Positions 6,778-12,983 of a stretch of 13,035 nt of DNA are shown one piece after another (position 1 is the stretch's first letter; every line of letters begins with the position of its first letter). Source of the DNA: JAGXQV01 sp964505475. Lineage in GTDB: Bacteria; Pseudomonadota; Gammaproteobacteria; Burkholderiales; Sulfuricellaceae. The translations under genes were made by a program, and so were the position numbers. A model generated the notes under the pieces. It was not told where the DNA came from. It saw only the letters and a list, made by a program, of their open reading frames with translations, and did no database searches. Where the stretch lies: contig CAZDIJ010000080.1 in the NCBI GenBank assembly GCA_964505475.1, forward strand, positions 1 through 13,035, written 5' to 3'.

Positions 6778-6821
6778 TTCTCTGTGTCTCTGTGATTCAA
6801 CTGAAGTTTTCAGGATGATCC
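6778..6821. repeat. degenerate dispersed repeat, related to 147-192
   Basis: The stretch begins TTCTCTGTGTCTCTGTG and continues ACTGAAGTTTTCAGG. It resembles in the same order the sequence at 147-192, which begins TTCCCCGTGTTCCCCGTGG and continues ACTGAGTTTTTCAGG. Both are intergenic. Two copies in one window suggest a small dispersed element, though the match is imperfect. Confidence 0.35.
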
Positions 6822-6837
6822 ATTGACGCCGCGCCGC

Positions 6838-7278
6838 TTATGCGGGTTGGCTGGCCGCCGGCCCCGAACCGAGCAGGATGTCCATCAGGGGGTCGAACAA
6901 GTCCACATGGCGGTGGTTATAGCGAAACTCCAATTCATAAAGGATGTGCGGAAAATAGGGGTGGTTGCGCCGGTGCAGTTTCTCCCATGCGGCGGCAAAG
7001 CGCCAGAAATCGTCCGCCCGTTCCGTGCTGCCGCGCCACCTTCCCATGGGCGCGCGGGGCGACCAGGAATGGCTGGGCTGCATGAACGCCAGGCTGTCGA
7101 AATCGAGCGTCCGCCCGGTGTAAACGAGGGAGCCGAGCCGCGCCATCCGCACGTTGTCCAATCCGCACACCACATTGCGCGAAACCTCGGGAAGCGGCTC
7201 CACGGCAATCCGCTGGCCGCAGACGTTCAGTGCGTAGACGCGGCATTCCAGGCCTTCCTCGTCCAGGTGTGAGATCAA
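6838..7278 (-). CDS. ISXO2-like transposase C-terminal part, second frame
   Basis: C-terminal half of an IS1595-family-like transposase, encoded in the -1 frame relative to the preceding ORF. The end (ERADDFWRF, then ELEFRYNHRHVDLFD) matches the conserved C-terminus of ISXO2-like domains. The catalytic DDE residues look lost: VYTG stands where VYTD is usual, ADDFW replaces IESFW or IENFW, and the first DET-like motif is absent at the junction. The start is uncertain. A TTG at 7278 has GAGGAG eight bases upstream and overlaps the upstream stop (TTGA), giving 146 aa; an ATG at 7305 would give 155 aa; a -1 ribosomal or transcriptional slip on A6 (7281-7286) would fuse it to the first ORF. It may be a decayed transposase or a domesticated protein. 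Confidence 0.6.
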   Translation of the reverse strand: MISHLDEEGLECRVYALNVCGQRIAVEPLPEVSRNVVCGLDNVRMARLGSLVYTGRTLDFDSLAFMQPSHSWSPRAPMGRWRGSTERADDFWRFAAAWEKLHRRNHPYFPHILYELEFRYNHRHVDLFDPLMDILLGSGPAASQPA

Positions 7279-7679
7279 GATTTTTTCTCCTCGGCGTTCC
7301 CGCATTTGATTTCCGGCGGCAAGGCGCGCTGATGGGCATGGACGGCTTCCCAGATTGCGGTATAGATGCGCCGCGCGGTGGCGTGGCTGACCCCGCTGGC
7401 GCGCGCCGCCTGCGCAACCGTTCTGCCGTCGGCATAAGCCCGCACCAGGCGCGTCAGCTTGGCGGCGCCGGCCTTTGTTTCCCCCAGCCAGGTTCCGGTC
7501 AGGAGGCCAAAGGTGTATTTGTGCGGCACGCAGCGAAACCGGTCGTTTGCCAGACGGTAGACCTGCGTGGAACCGCACGACGGGCAAATTACCCGCTCCC
7601 GCGGAAAGCGCCGGCGCATCAGGTAATGCAGGATGCTTTCCTCGGATTCGATCAGCTTGTCGAAATCTGCTTTTGCCAT
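7275..7679 (-). CDS. ISXO2-like transposase N-terminal part: zinc ribbon and HTH
   Basis: A 134-aa protein with a zinc ribbon (Cys32-x2-Cys35 and Cys50-x2-His53, where the last ligand is usually Cys) and a helix-turn-helix (about 87-107, VAQAARASGVSHATARRIY). This is the N-terminal DNA-binding half of IS1595-family transposases. The frame stops at 7275 just after a run of six A, and the C-terminal half continues in the -1 frame. The ATG at 7679 is the first possible start because an in-frame TGA lies six bases upstream; the ribosome site (GTGAGG) is very close to it. No terminal inverted repeats or target duplication were found around the pair, which argues against a recently active element. 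Confidence 0.65.
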   Translation of the reverse strand: MAKADFDKLIESEESILHYLMRRRFPRERVICPSCGSTQVYRLANDRFRCVPHKYTFGLLTGTWLGETKAGAAKLTRLVRAYADGRTVAQAARASGVSHATARRIYTAIWEAVHAHQRALPPEIKCGNAEEKKS

Positions 7680-7698
7680 GCCTCACCCGGGTTGGTTC

Positions 7699-7713
7699 AA
7701 ATCTAAAAGATTT
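7699..7713. promoter_or_regulatory. AAATCT-N3-AGATTT dyad upstream of the transposase-like pair
   Basis: A perfect 6-bp inverted repeat with a 3-base spacer, 20 bases before the ATG of the zinc-ribbon ORF and in the short gap after the ankyrin gene. It may be an operator or a remnant of an element end. It lacks the GC content expected of a terminator for the ankyrin gene. Confidence 0.3.
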
Positions 7714-7755
7714 CATTATTGTGACATTCTGGTGACAGCGCCGCCAACAAATATG

Positions 7756-8226
7756 TCATGCGCATTCCCTGTCGTCCTCCCAAAGCTCGTCGTTGGCGCT
7801 GCGCCAGCGCTTCATGGCGCTTTCCAATGAGACGGCGATTTCCCGGTGGTTGTTCAATAGCGCGATGGAAAGGGCGGTCTCGCCCGACAGGTTGCGCAGG
7901 GAAGGATCGGCGCCGCGCGTCAGGAGAAGTTCCACCACTGCCTGCTTGCCGGCGGCGGTGGCGAACATCAACGCCGTGTTCCGTCCAAGGCGGCCGTAAA
8001 CCGGTGAATTGGATACCACCGACAGCGCGTTGACGTTGACCCCCGCCTCGATCAGCGCCTTCACCTGGGCGAGGTCGCCGGCCATGGCGTAGGCGAGCAG
8101 TTTGAGTTCGTAGTGTTCGCGTTTTTCCGGCTTTTTCGCGGCGAGGCGCGGTTTTCCCTCGCGCGCGGCGGATGCGCCGCAAAGCATGCAGGGCGGCGCG
8201 GCGTTGGATAATCTTGGCATATTCAT
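7756..8226 (-). CDS. ankyrin-repeat protein
   Basis: A 156-aa protein with about three ankyrin repeats between residues 41 and 140. The repeats show the consensus well: LLAYAMAGDLAQVKALIEAG with VNVNA, GRNTALMFATAAGKQAVVEL with LLTRGADPS, and SGETALSIALLNNHREIA. Ankyrin repeats bind other proteins; the partner is unknown. The first 40 residues are Ala/Lys-rich with a CMLC motif (Cys13, Cys16) and no convincing signal peptide, so a cytosolic location is likely. AGGAG six bases before the ATG fixes the start. It begins 29 bases after the stop of the EAL-CBS-GGDEF gene on the same strand, so the two are probably co-transcribed and the ankyrin protein may act with that c-di-GMP enzyme. Confidence 0.88.
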   Translation of the reverse strand: MNMPRLSNAAPPCMLCGASAAREGKPRLAAKKPEKREHYELKLLAYAMAGDLAQVKALIEAGVNVNALSVVSNSPVYGRLGRNTALMFATAAGKQAVVELLLTRGADPSLRNLSGETALSIALLNNHREIAVSLESAMKRWRSANDELWEDDRECA

Positions 8227-8255
8227 GGGGGACTCCTTTTGAACGAGGGTTTGGG

Positions 8256-10073
8256 CTACTTTCCGCCTTTTTTCCGGCGGGCGACGAACAGCGCATTGCC
8301 GCCACGCTGCTTGGCGTGTTTCCTGGCATCGGTGATGAGACCGAAAACCTCGGAATGGTGCTTGATGTTCTTGGGGTTGATTTCCATTCCGCCGATCGCC
8401 AGCGACGGCAGCGGATGAAAGGCGGTTTTCCGCTTGCGGTCTTCAGCGTCATAGCCGCCGCGCTCGGTCTCGCCGGGGCGGAGCAGGTGGACGAGTCCGG
8501 CCTCGAAGGCGGCGAGCGCCCGCAGGCAGCGCTGCTTTGGAGCACGGCTGCGCATCACCATGATGAAATCGTCTCCGCCCAGATGGCCGAGGAAATCCTT
8601 ATCCCTTTCACACGCCTCGGAAAGGATTTGCGCCGTCAGCAGCAGGATTTCATCGCCGCGGCGATAGCCGAAGGCGTCGTTGAACGGTTTGAAATGGTTG
8701 AGGCCGCAGTGCCACGCATGAAACTTGCTCCCCGTTTTCAGGAGCTGGTCGATGAATTCGTTGGCTGGGACGTTGCCCGGCAACGCGGTCAAGGGGTTGG
8801 TATAACGCGCCCCGCTGGTCTTGGCGTGGACGATTTCGCGGACCAGGCCGTGAATGGTTGCGATGCCGGCGTACTGGCCGTCCTGCGTCACCAGGAAACT
8901 TCCCGCCTGCTGTTCGCCGCGCGCCGCCAACAGGCCGCCGATTTCCTCGATGCCGCGACTGGCATCCAGAATCAGGGGGGAGGCATCCATGTAGCGCGAG
9001 CATGGCGCGCTGCCATACATCTCCTTGCCGAGCGGCGGGACGAGCAGCGCCTGAACCGCGTTGCGGTTGATTATCCCCGCCGGGCGTCCGCCGGAGAACA
9101 CCGGCAGATCGGTGATGGCCGGATTCGTCTTGAAGATGCCGAAGACTTCCTCAAGCGGCGCGGAGGCTTCGACCGGCGGCGGTTTGCGCACCATCTGCCG
9201 CCAGACTTTTTTCTCCAGGTGGTGCTGCAAGCAACGTGGCCTGGCCTCGCGCCGCCAATAGCCGCGCATCGCCTGCTCTATGGGTTCCGGCACGCTGGAC
9301 GGGGGGGAGGCGTCTGGCCGCGCCAAATAAAAGCCCTGGCCGAAAGAGACGCCCAACTCCCACAGCGTGACCAGGTCGGCGTGGGTTTCAATGCCTTCGG
9401 CCACCACGCGCGTGCCGGTGTCGTCGGCCAGCGCCTGGATCGACCTGACGAAGTGCTGGCGCACCGGATCCATGCTGATGAGGCGGGCAAAGTGCTTATC
9501 GACCTTGATGTAATCGGGGTGGAGTTCCGACCACAGGCGCAGGCTCGAAAATCCCTCGCCGAGATCGTCCACGGCAATCTCGAAGCCCAGCGCCCGATAG
9601 TGGAAAGCGGCGTCGCGCAGCACCATATAGTCGGGAATCGGGTGATTCTCGGTCAACTCGATCACCACCTGCTCGGGGCGCAGGCCGTTGTCCCGCAGCG
9701 CGTCGATGGTTTTCCGCTTGCCGGCGGCGGGGTGCAGCAGCACTTGGGGGCTGACGTTGAGAAACAGTTTCCCCGCCAGCTTCCGTTCGACAAAGGCGCG
9801 CATGACCACCTGCCGGCAGATTTTTTCCAGTTCCGCCAAGCGGCCGTTTTGGCTCGCCACCCGGAACAGGGTATCGGGGGCGTGAAGCGGCGTGTCGGAG
9901 GGGCCGCGCACCAGTCCTTCGTAGCCGTGCACCCGGCCTTTGTCCATGCAGAAAATCGGCTGGAACACCGCGTGCAGTTCGCGGCGGATCAAGATACTGT
10001 CCAGGCGGGCGAGCAATTCCGCATCCGCGGCATCCGGCGCGCGCCGGTTATGGCAAATAGTCAAATCGTTCAT
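8256..10073 (-). CDS. EAL-CBS-GGDEF cyclic-di-GMP protein, cyclase site degenerate
   Basis: A 605-aa cytosolic c-di-GMP protein with no membrane segment. The EAL domain (about 25-255) has EGL at 52-54, Asn106 (NVSP), Glu139 (ELTEN), Asp169-Asp170 (VDDLG), Lys190 (YIKVDK), Glu226 (AEGIET) and Gln246 (GQG): all the usual metal and catalytic residues, so phosphodiesterase activity is expected. A CBS pair (about 290-415) may bind a nucleotide. The GGDEF domain (about 425-600) has GGDDF at 499-503 and a good inhibitory site R490-x-x-D493. The metal-binding DxD before HFKPFND is changed to GLN (457-459), so cyclase activity is doubtful; the domain may sense GTP or c-di-GMP. AGGAGG stands four bases before the ATG. 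The ankyrin gene follows directly, and a paralogue lies at 11019-12935. Confidence 0.93.
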   Translation of the reverse strand: MNDLTICHNRRAPDAADAELLARLDSILIRRELHAVFQPIFCMDKGRVHGYEGLVRGPSDTPLHAPDTLFRVASQNGRLAELEKICRQVVMRAFVERKLAGKLFLNVSPQVLLHPAAGKRKTIDALRDNGLRPEQVVIELTENHPIPDYMVLRDAAFHYRALGFEIAVDDLGEGFSSLRLWSELHPDYIKVDKHFARLISMDPVRQHFVRSIQALADDTGTRVVAEGIETHADLVTLWELGVSFGQGFYLARPDASPPSSVPEPIEQAMRGYWRREARPRCLQHHLEKKVWRQMVRKPPPVEASAPLEEVFGIFKTNPAITDLPVFSGGRPAGIINRNAVQALLVPPLGKEMYGSAPCSRYMDASPLILDASRGIEEIGGLLAARGEQQAGSFLVTQDGQYAGIATIHGLVREIVHAKTSGARYTNPLTALPGNVPANEFIDQLLKTGSKFHAWHCGLNHFKPFNDAFGYRRGDEILLLTAQILSEACERDKDFLGHLGGDDFIMVMRSRAPKQRCLRALAAFEAGLVHLLRPGETERGGYDAEDRKRKTAFHPLPSLAIGGMEINPKNIKHHSEVFGLITDARKHAKQRGGNALFVARRKKGGK

Positions 10074-10127
10074 GCGACCTCCTGTGCGAAGCGAAGGCGG
10101 ATTTGACTCCCGGCGTGTGGATGATTT

Positions 10128-10156
10128 ATTGCCGATAATTGATGGTTACTTGTCAA
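10128..10156 (-). promoter_or_regulatory. candidate sigma-70 promoter of the EAL-CBS-GGDEF/ankyrin unit
   Basis: On the minus strand a perfect -35 hexamer TTGACA (10156-10151) is followed after 17 bases by GGCAAT, a poor -10 box; AT-rich CAATAAATC close by gives shifted alternatives. It would place the transcript start about 50 bases upstream of the ATG at 10073. The -35 match is the main support. Confidence 0.35.
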
Positions 10157-10499
10157 GTGCAGGCATATGACACAGGCATTAGTCGGGTGTGCCTTGGAAT
10201 CCTAAACGGATCAATTTGTTATATGCCTCCGAATTATTTTCAGGCGATTGCCGGCGGTGGCGCGCGCCATTCCCCCGCGAGCAGGGGAAGGAGCGATAGC
10301 TGAGAATAGGTTAGAGGCATAATTCGTTATGGCGTGTGCGGCATGCGGAGGATGTGGGGTTCAAGCCATTGCCGGGAGTGCGGAATGGCCGGGAGGCGCG
10401 ATAGGGGGGGAGCGGGGGGGCGGCCGGCTAATGGGTTATCTGGGTTCAGCCCAGATTATCCATTGGAAAACATGCTTCCGAGCTATTCTCAGCAAACGT
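10157..10499. other. gene-free region with several dyad symmetries
   Basis: I see no convincing gene here. Open frames crossing the region have no ribosome site or recognisable content. It contains a 12-bp perfect palindrome TGGCGCGCGCCA (10258-10269) running into a TTCCCC-N8-GGGGAA stem (10270-10289). TATGCCTC (10222-10229) and GAGGCATA (10314-10321) are inverted copies 84 bases apart. ATCTGGG-N5-CCCAGAT (10438-10456) is another perfect dyad. G-runs of seven or eight occur at 10403-10420. The density of inverted repeats suggests the debris of a mobile element or a structured intergenic element. Confidence 0.45.
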
Positions 10500-10542
10500 C
10501 CACGCCCACCCTTGCGCGCTATGCGCGCAAGGGTGGGTGTGG
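10500..10542. terminator. 43-bp near-perfect hairpin after the small cysteine protein gene
   Basis: The arms 10500-10519 and 10523-10542 are 20 bases each and pair throughout except for one position that would be a G-U wobble, around a TAT loop. The stem is GC-rich (CCCACCCTTGCGCGC). It begins 22 bases beyond the stop of the minus-strand 87-aa gene, a natural place for a terminator, but no T-run follows on that strand, so it may act as an mRNA-stabilising stem or be a palindromic repeat instead. Few other structures in this window are as regular. Confidence 0.6.
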
Positions 10543-10564
10543 AGGGGCAAATGCTGCGCGCCGC

Positions 10565-10828
10565 TCAGGCGGCGATTTTCCAGTGCGGGCAGCCGCCATT
10601 GGAAACCGGCGAGGTCAGCGCGCCGGCCAGGTTCTTGCCCGGCTGGACGAGCAGCTTCTGCTGGCACGCTCCCTTGGAGCCTTCCAGGCAAATGAAGCTC
10701 CGCCGTCCGTTGCGCTCGCGCGGGCCTTTCCAGTTCGAGCAGTTGCCGCAGACGCTGACGCTGGCGTTCAGGGGAATGAAGTTGATGGAAAGGGGAAGCG
10801 TGGATGCAAAGTGCTCGGTATGTTTCAT
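10565..10828 (-). CDS. small five-cysteine protein, family unknown
   Basis: An 87-aa protein with Cys27 and Cys30 (CGNC), Cys47 (FICLEGSKG), Cys55 and Cys80 (GGCPHW), a spacing that suggests zinc or iron-sulphur binding or disulphides. I do not recognise the family. Support for a real gene: a Shine-Dalgarno GAGG six bases before the ATG, clustered conserved-looking Cys, Trp and Gly positions, and a large hairpin just after the stop. It has no signal peptide or membrane segment, so it is probably cytosolic. It is divergent from the second EAL-CBS-GGDEF gene and separated by about 190 bases that contain a strong operator-like palindrome, so the two may be co-regulated. Confidence 0.7.
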   Translation of the reverse strand: MKHTEHFASTLPLSINFIPLNASVSVCGNCSNWKGPRERNGRRSFICLEGSKGACQQKLLVQPGKNLAGALTSPVSNGGCPHWKIAA

Positions 10829-10907
10829 GACTCACCTCAAGTCGCCGTAATGGAAATTTCGGACTCTCCTTTAAGCCGGCAGCCCGGAGCACATCATAAC
10901 GGCGCCA

Positions 10908-10925
10908 TGTAACAGCTTTGTTACA
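10908..10925. promoter_or_regulatory. TGTAACA-N4-TGTTACA palindrome in the divergent promoter region
   Basis: A perfect 7-bp dyad with a 4-base centre (TGTAACAGCTTTGTTACA), 80 bases upstream of the small cysteine gene and 94 bases upstream of the second EAL-CBS-GGDEF ORF. It resembles sites of dimeric regulators; the spacing TGT...ACA over 18 bases recalls TyrR-type boxes, although the inner bases differ. An A6-TGG-T6 dyad (10931-10945) next to it would bend the DNA. No regulator gene is seen close by. Confidence 0.5.
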
Positions 10926-11018
10926 GCAGTAAAAAATGGTTTTTTGCCGCCTTCACAATAAGTTCATGTCCACCTGCTAGGTTAGCCGGAACCATTCGGC
11001 ATGATAGGACACTTGAAC

Positions 11019-12935
11019 ATGACCAGCGCACCCGCCACCCATTTCTCTGCAACGTCTGCGGATTCCCGCCTGGGCGTCCACGGCAGGCTGCTGCGCGCCG
11101 TCTACGACGTTGTCGGCCAGCGGCGCCTGACTCCGCTGTTCCAGCCCATCGTGGACATGGCGAGCGGCCGGATCATCGGCTACGAAGGGCTGGTTCGCGG
11201 GCCTTCCGACAGCCAGCTCCATTCCCCGCTAAAGCTGTTGCGGCTGGCGCGTCAATCCGGCTTGTCCCAGGAAATCGAAAAACTGTGCTGCCAGGTGGTG
11301 GTGGAGCGCTTTGTCGAACTCCAGTTGCCCGGCAGCCTGTTCGTCAACTTCAGCCCGGAAGTGCTGGTGCAGGACAAGTTCCGCGACAGCGGCAGCCTGG
11401 ACGCCATCCGCCATGCGGGGCTTGACCAGGGAAAAGTGGTCATCGAGCTGAGCGAAAACGAGCCGGCTTACGAATACAACCGGGAAATGCTGCTGGAGGC
11501 CGCCGCCTATTGCCAGTCGCTGGGATTCAGGGTCGCCGTCGATGATTTCGGCGAGGATGCGCCCGGCTCGCGCGTGTGGCCGGAATTGCAGCCGGAGTTC
11601 GTGAAGATCGACCGCCACTTCATCCAGAATATCGACAAGGATCCGGTCAAGGCGCAGTTCGTCAAGACGCTGCGCGAAACCCTCGGCGGCCTGAATTGCC
11701 AGATCATCGCCGAGGGCGTGGAAACCCACGCCGAACTGCTGCTGGCGCGCGATCTCGGGGTGCATTGCGGGCAGGGCTATTTCATCGCCCGCCCGTCCGC
11801 GACGCCTTCCCCGGTGGTGTCCGCCGAAGTGGTCAAGTCCTTGCGCCCCCATTCCGGCGGCATGAATGGCGGCAGCCGCCAGCAAGGGGTGGTCGAGCAG
11901 AAACTGCTGATCCGGGCGCCCAGCGTCGCGCCGGATACGCCCAACGAGGTGGTGTTCGACATGTTCGAGAGCGATCCGCAACTGCACGCCGTGGTGGTCG
12001 CCCGCGACATGGTGCCGGTTGGCCTGATTAACCGCTACCACCTGATCGACCGCTTCGCCAGGCCGTTCCGCCACGAGCTGTACGGCAAGAAACCCTGCCG
12101 CAAGTTCATGGACGACCAGCCGCTGGTCGTCGATAAGGACATCTCCATCCAGGAACTCAGCCATCTCGTCGCGGCGGGCGACCGCCGCCATCTTTCCAAC
12201 GGTTTCATCATCACCGAAAACGGGGCGTATCTCGGCATCGGCACCGGCCACGACCTGATCCGCGAAATCACCGAAATGCAGATACGCGCCGCCCGCTATG
12301 CCAACCCCCTTACCCAGTTGCCGGGCAACGTGCCGATCAACGAGCACATCGAGACGCTGCTCAACAACCATGCGTCGTTTTGCGCCTGCTACTGCGATCT
12401 CGACCACTTCAAGCCGTTCAACGACGTTTACGGCTTCAGCCAGGGGGACGCCCTGATCCAGTTGACCGGCAGGATACTGGCGGAATGCTGCGACCCCGAG
12501 GCGGACTTTCTCGGTCACATCGGCGGCGACGATTTCATCATCCTGTTCGGCAGCGGCGATTGGGAAGAGCGTTGCCGCCGCGCCCTGGAAAAATTCGGCG
12601 AGGCGGTCGCGCCGTTTTTCAGCGCCGAGGATCATGAGAAGGGCGGCTACGTCACCGAAAACCGGCGCGGCGAGAAGGAATTCCACGCCTTGACCACCCT
12701 TTCGATCGGCGCCACCCTGGTTGAACCCGGCACGTTTCACTCGTACATGGAAATTTCCACGGTGGCGGCGGAAACTAAGAAAATGGCCAAGAAAATCCCC
12801 GGCAACAGCCTTTTCGTCAATAATCGCCAATACGCCGCCGCGCCGGGCAACTCGCCGCTGACGGAATGGCAAATGCCGTCCGTCAACGGCGCTGGCAGAA
12901 AGATGCCGCTCAATCCGCCGGCGGTCATCCAATAA
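11019..12935 (+). CDS. EAL-CBS-GGDEF cyclic-di-GMP protein, inhibitory site lost
   Basis: A 638-aa paralogue of the protein at 8256-10073, with the same domain order and no membrane segment. The EAL domain (about 35-265) keeps Glu56 (EGL), Asn110, Glu143 (ELSEN), Asp175-Asp176 (VDDFG), Lys196, Glu232 and Gln252, so it should hydrolyse c-di-GMP. The CBS pair (about 300-420) is followed by a GGDEF domain (about 428-612) with GGDDF at 502-506. The metal-binding DLD (460-462) before HFKPFND is intact, but the inhibitory RxxD is replaced by PEAD (493-496), so product inhibition is probably absent. A 30-residue low-complexity tail ends the protein. The ATG at 11019 has AGGA nine bases upstream; the ATG at 11001 has a weaker site and remains possible. 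Confidence 0.93.
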   Translation: MTSAPATHFSATSADSRLGVHGRLLRAVYDVVGQRRLTPLFQPIVDMASGRIIGYEGLVRGPSDSQLHSPLKLLRLARQSGLSQEIEKLCCQVVVERFVELQLPGSLFVNFSPEVLVQDKFRDSGSLDAIRHAGLDQGKVVIELSENEPAYEYNREMLLEAAAYCQSLGFRVAVDDFGEDAPGSRVWPELQPEFVKIDRHFIQNIDKDPVKAQFVKTLRETLGGLNCQIIAEGVETHAELLLARDLGVHCGQGYFIARPSATPSPVVSAEVVKSLRPHSGGMNGGSRQQGVVEQKLLIRAPSVAPDTPNEVVFDMFESDPQLHAVVVARDMVPVGLINRYHLIDRFARPFRHELYGKKPCRKFMDDQPLVVDKDISIQELSHLVAAGDRRHLSNGFIITENGAYLGIGTGHDLIREITEMQIRAARYANPLTQLPGNVPINEHIETLLNNHASFCACYCDLDHFKPFNDVYGFSQGDALIQLTGRILAECCDPEADFLGHIGGDDFIILFGSGDWEERCRRALEKFGEAVAPFFSAEDHEKGGYVTENRRGEKEFHALTTLSIGATLVEPGTFHSYMEISTVAAETKKMAKKIPGNSLFVNNRQYAAAPGNSPLTEWQMPSVNGAGRKMPLNPPAVIQ

Positions 12936-12983
12936 ACCCCAAAAATCCATTTAAGGATAAATTCAGGCATTCTCCCTTTTACT

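Noticed and set aside
6838..7716. A single 292-codon minus-strand gene
   Set aside because: Only the part after about 7305 resembles a transposase; the upstream part in this frame is unlike any protein, while the zinc ribbon and HTH lie in the neighbouring frame. It was split into two entries.
8172..10106. Long plus-strand open frame of 644 codons
   Set aside because: It is antisense to the first EAL-CBS-GGDEF gene and part of the ankyrin gene and matches no family; it is a shadow of GC-rich coding sequence.
10258..10542. CRISPR-like array
   Set aside because: The many dyads in this region are all different in sequence; there is no regularly spaced direct repeat.
10446..10892. Minus-strand open frame of 148 codons overlapping the cysteine protein gene
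   Set aside because: It has no ribosome site and includes the hairpin as coding sequence; the 87-codon frame has a good start signal and conserved-looking cysteines.
10329..10912. Plus-strand open frames of 173 and 192 codons
   Set aside because: They lack ribosome sites, cross the 43-bp hairpin and run antisense to the better-supported cysteine protein gene; their Cys- and Gly-rich starts come from G-runs.
11229..12950. Long minus-strand open frame of 573 codons
   Set aside because: It is antisense to the second EAL-CBS-GGDEF gene, whose motifs are complete on the plus strand.
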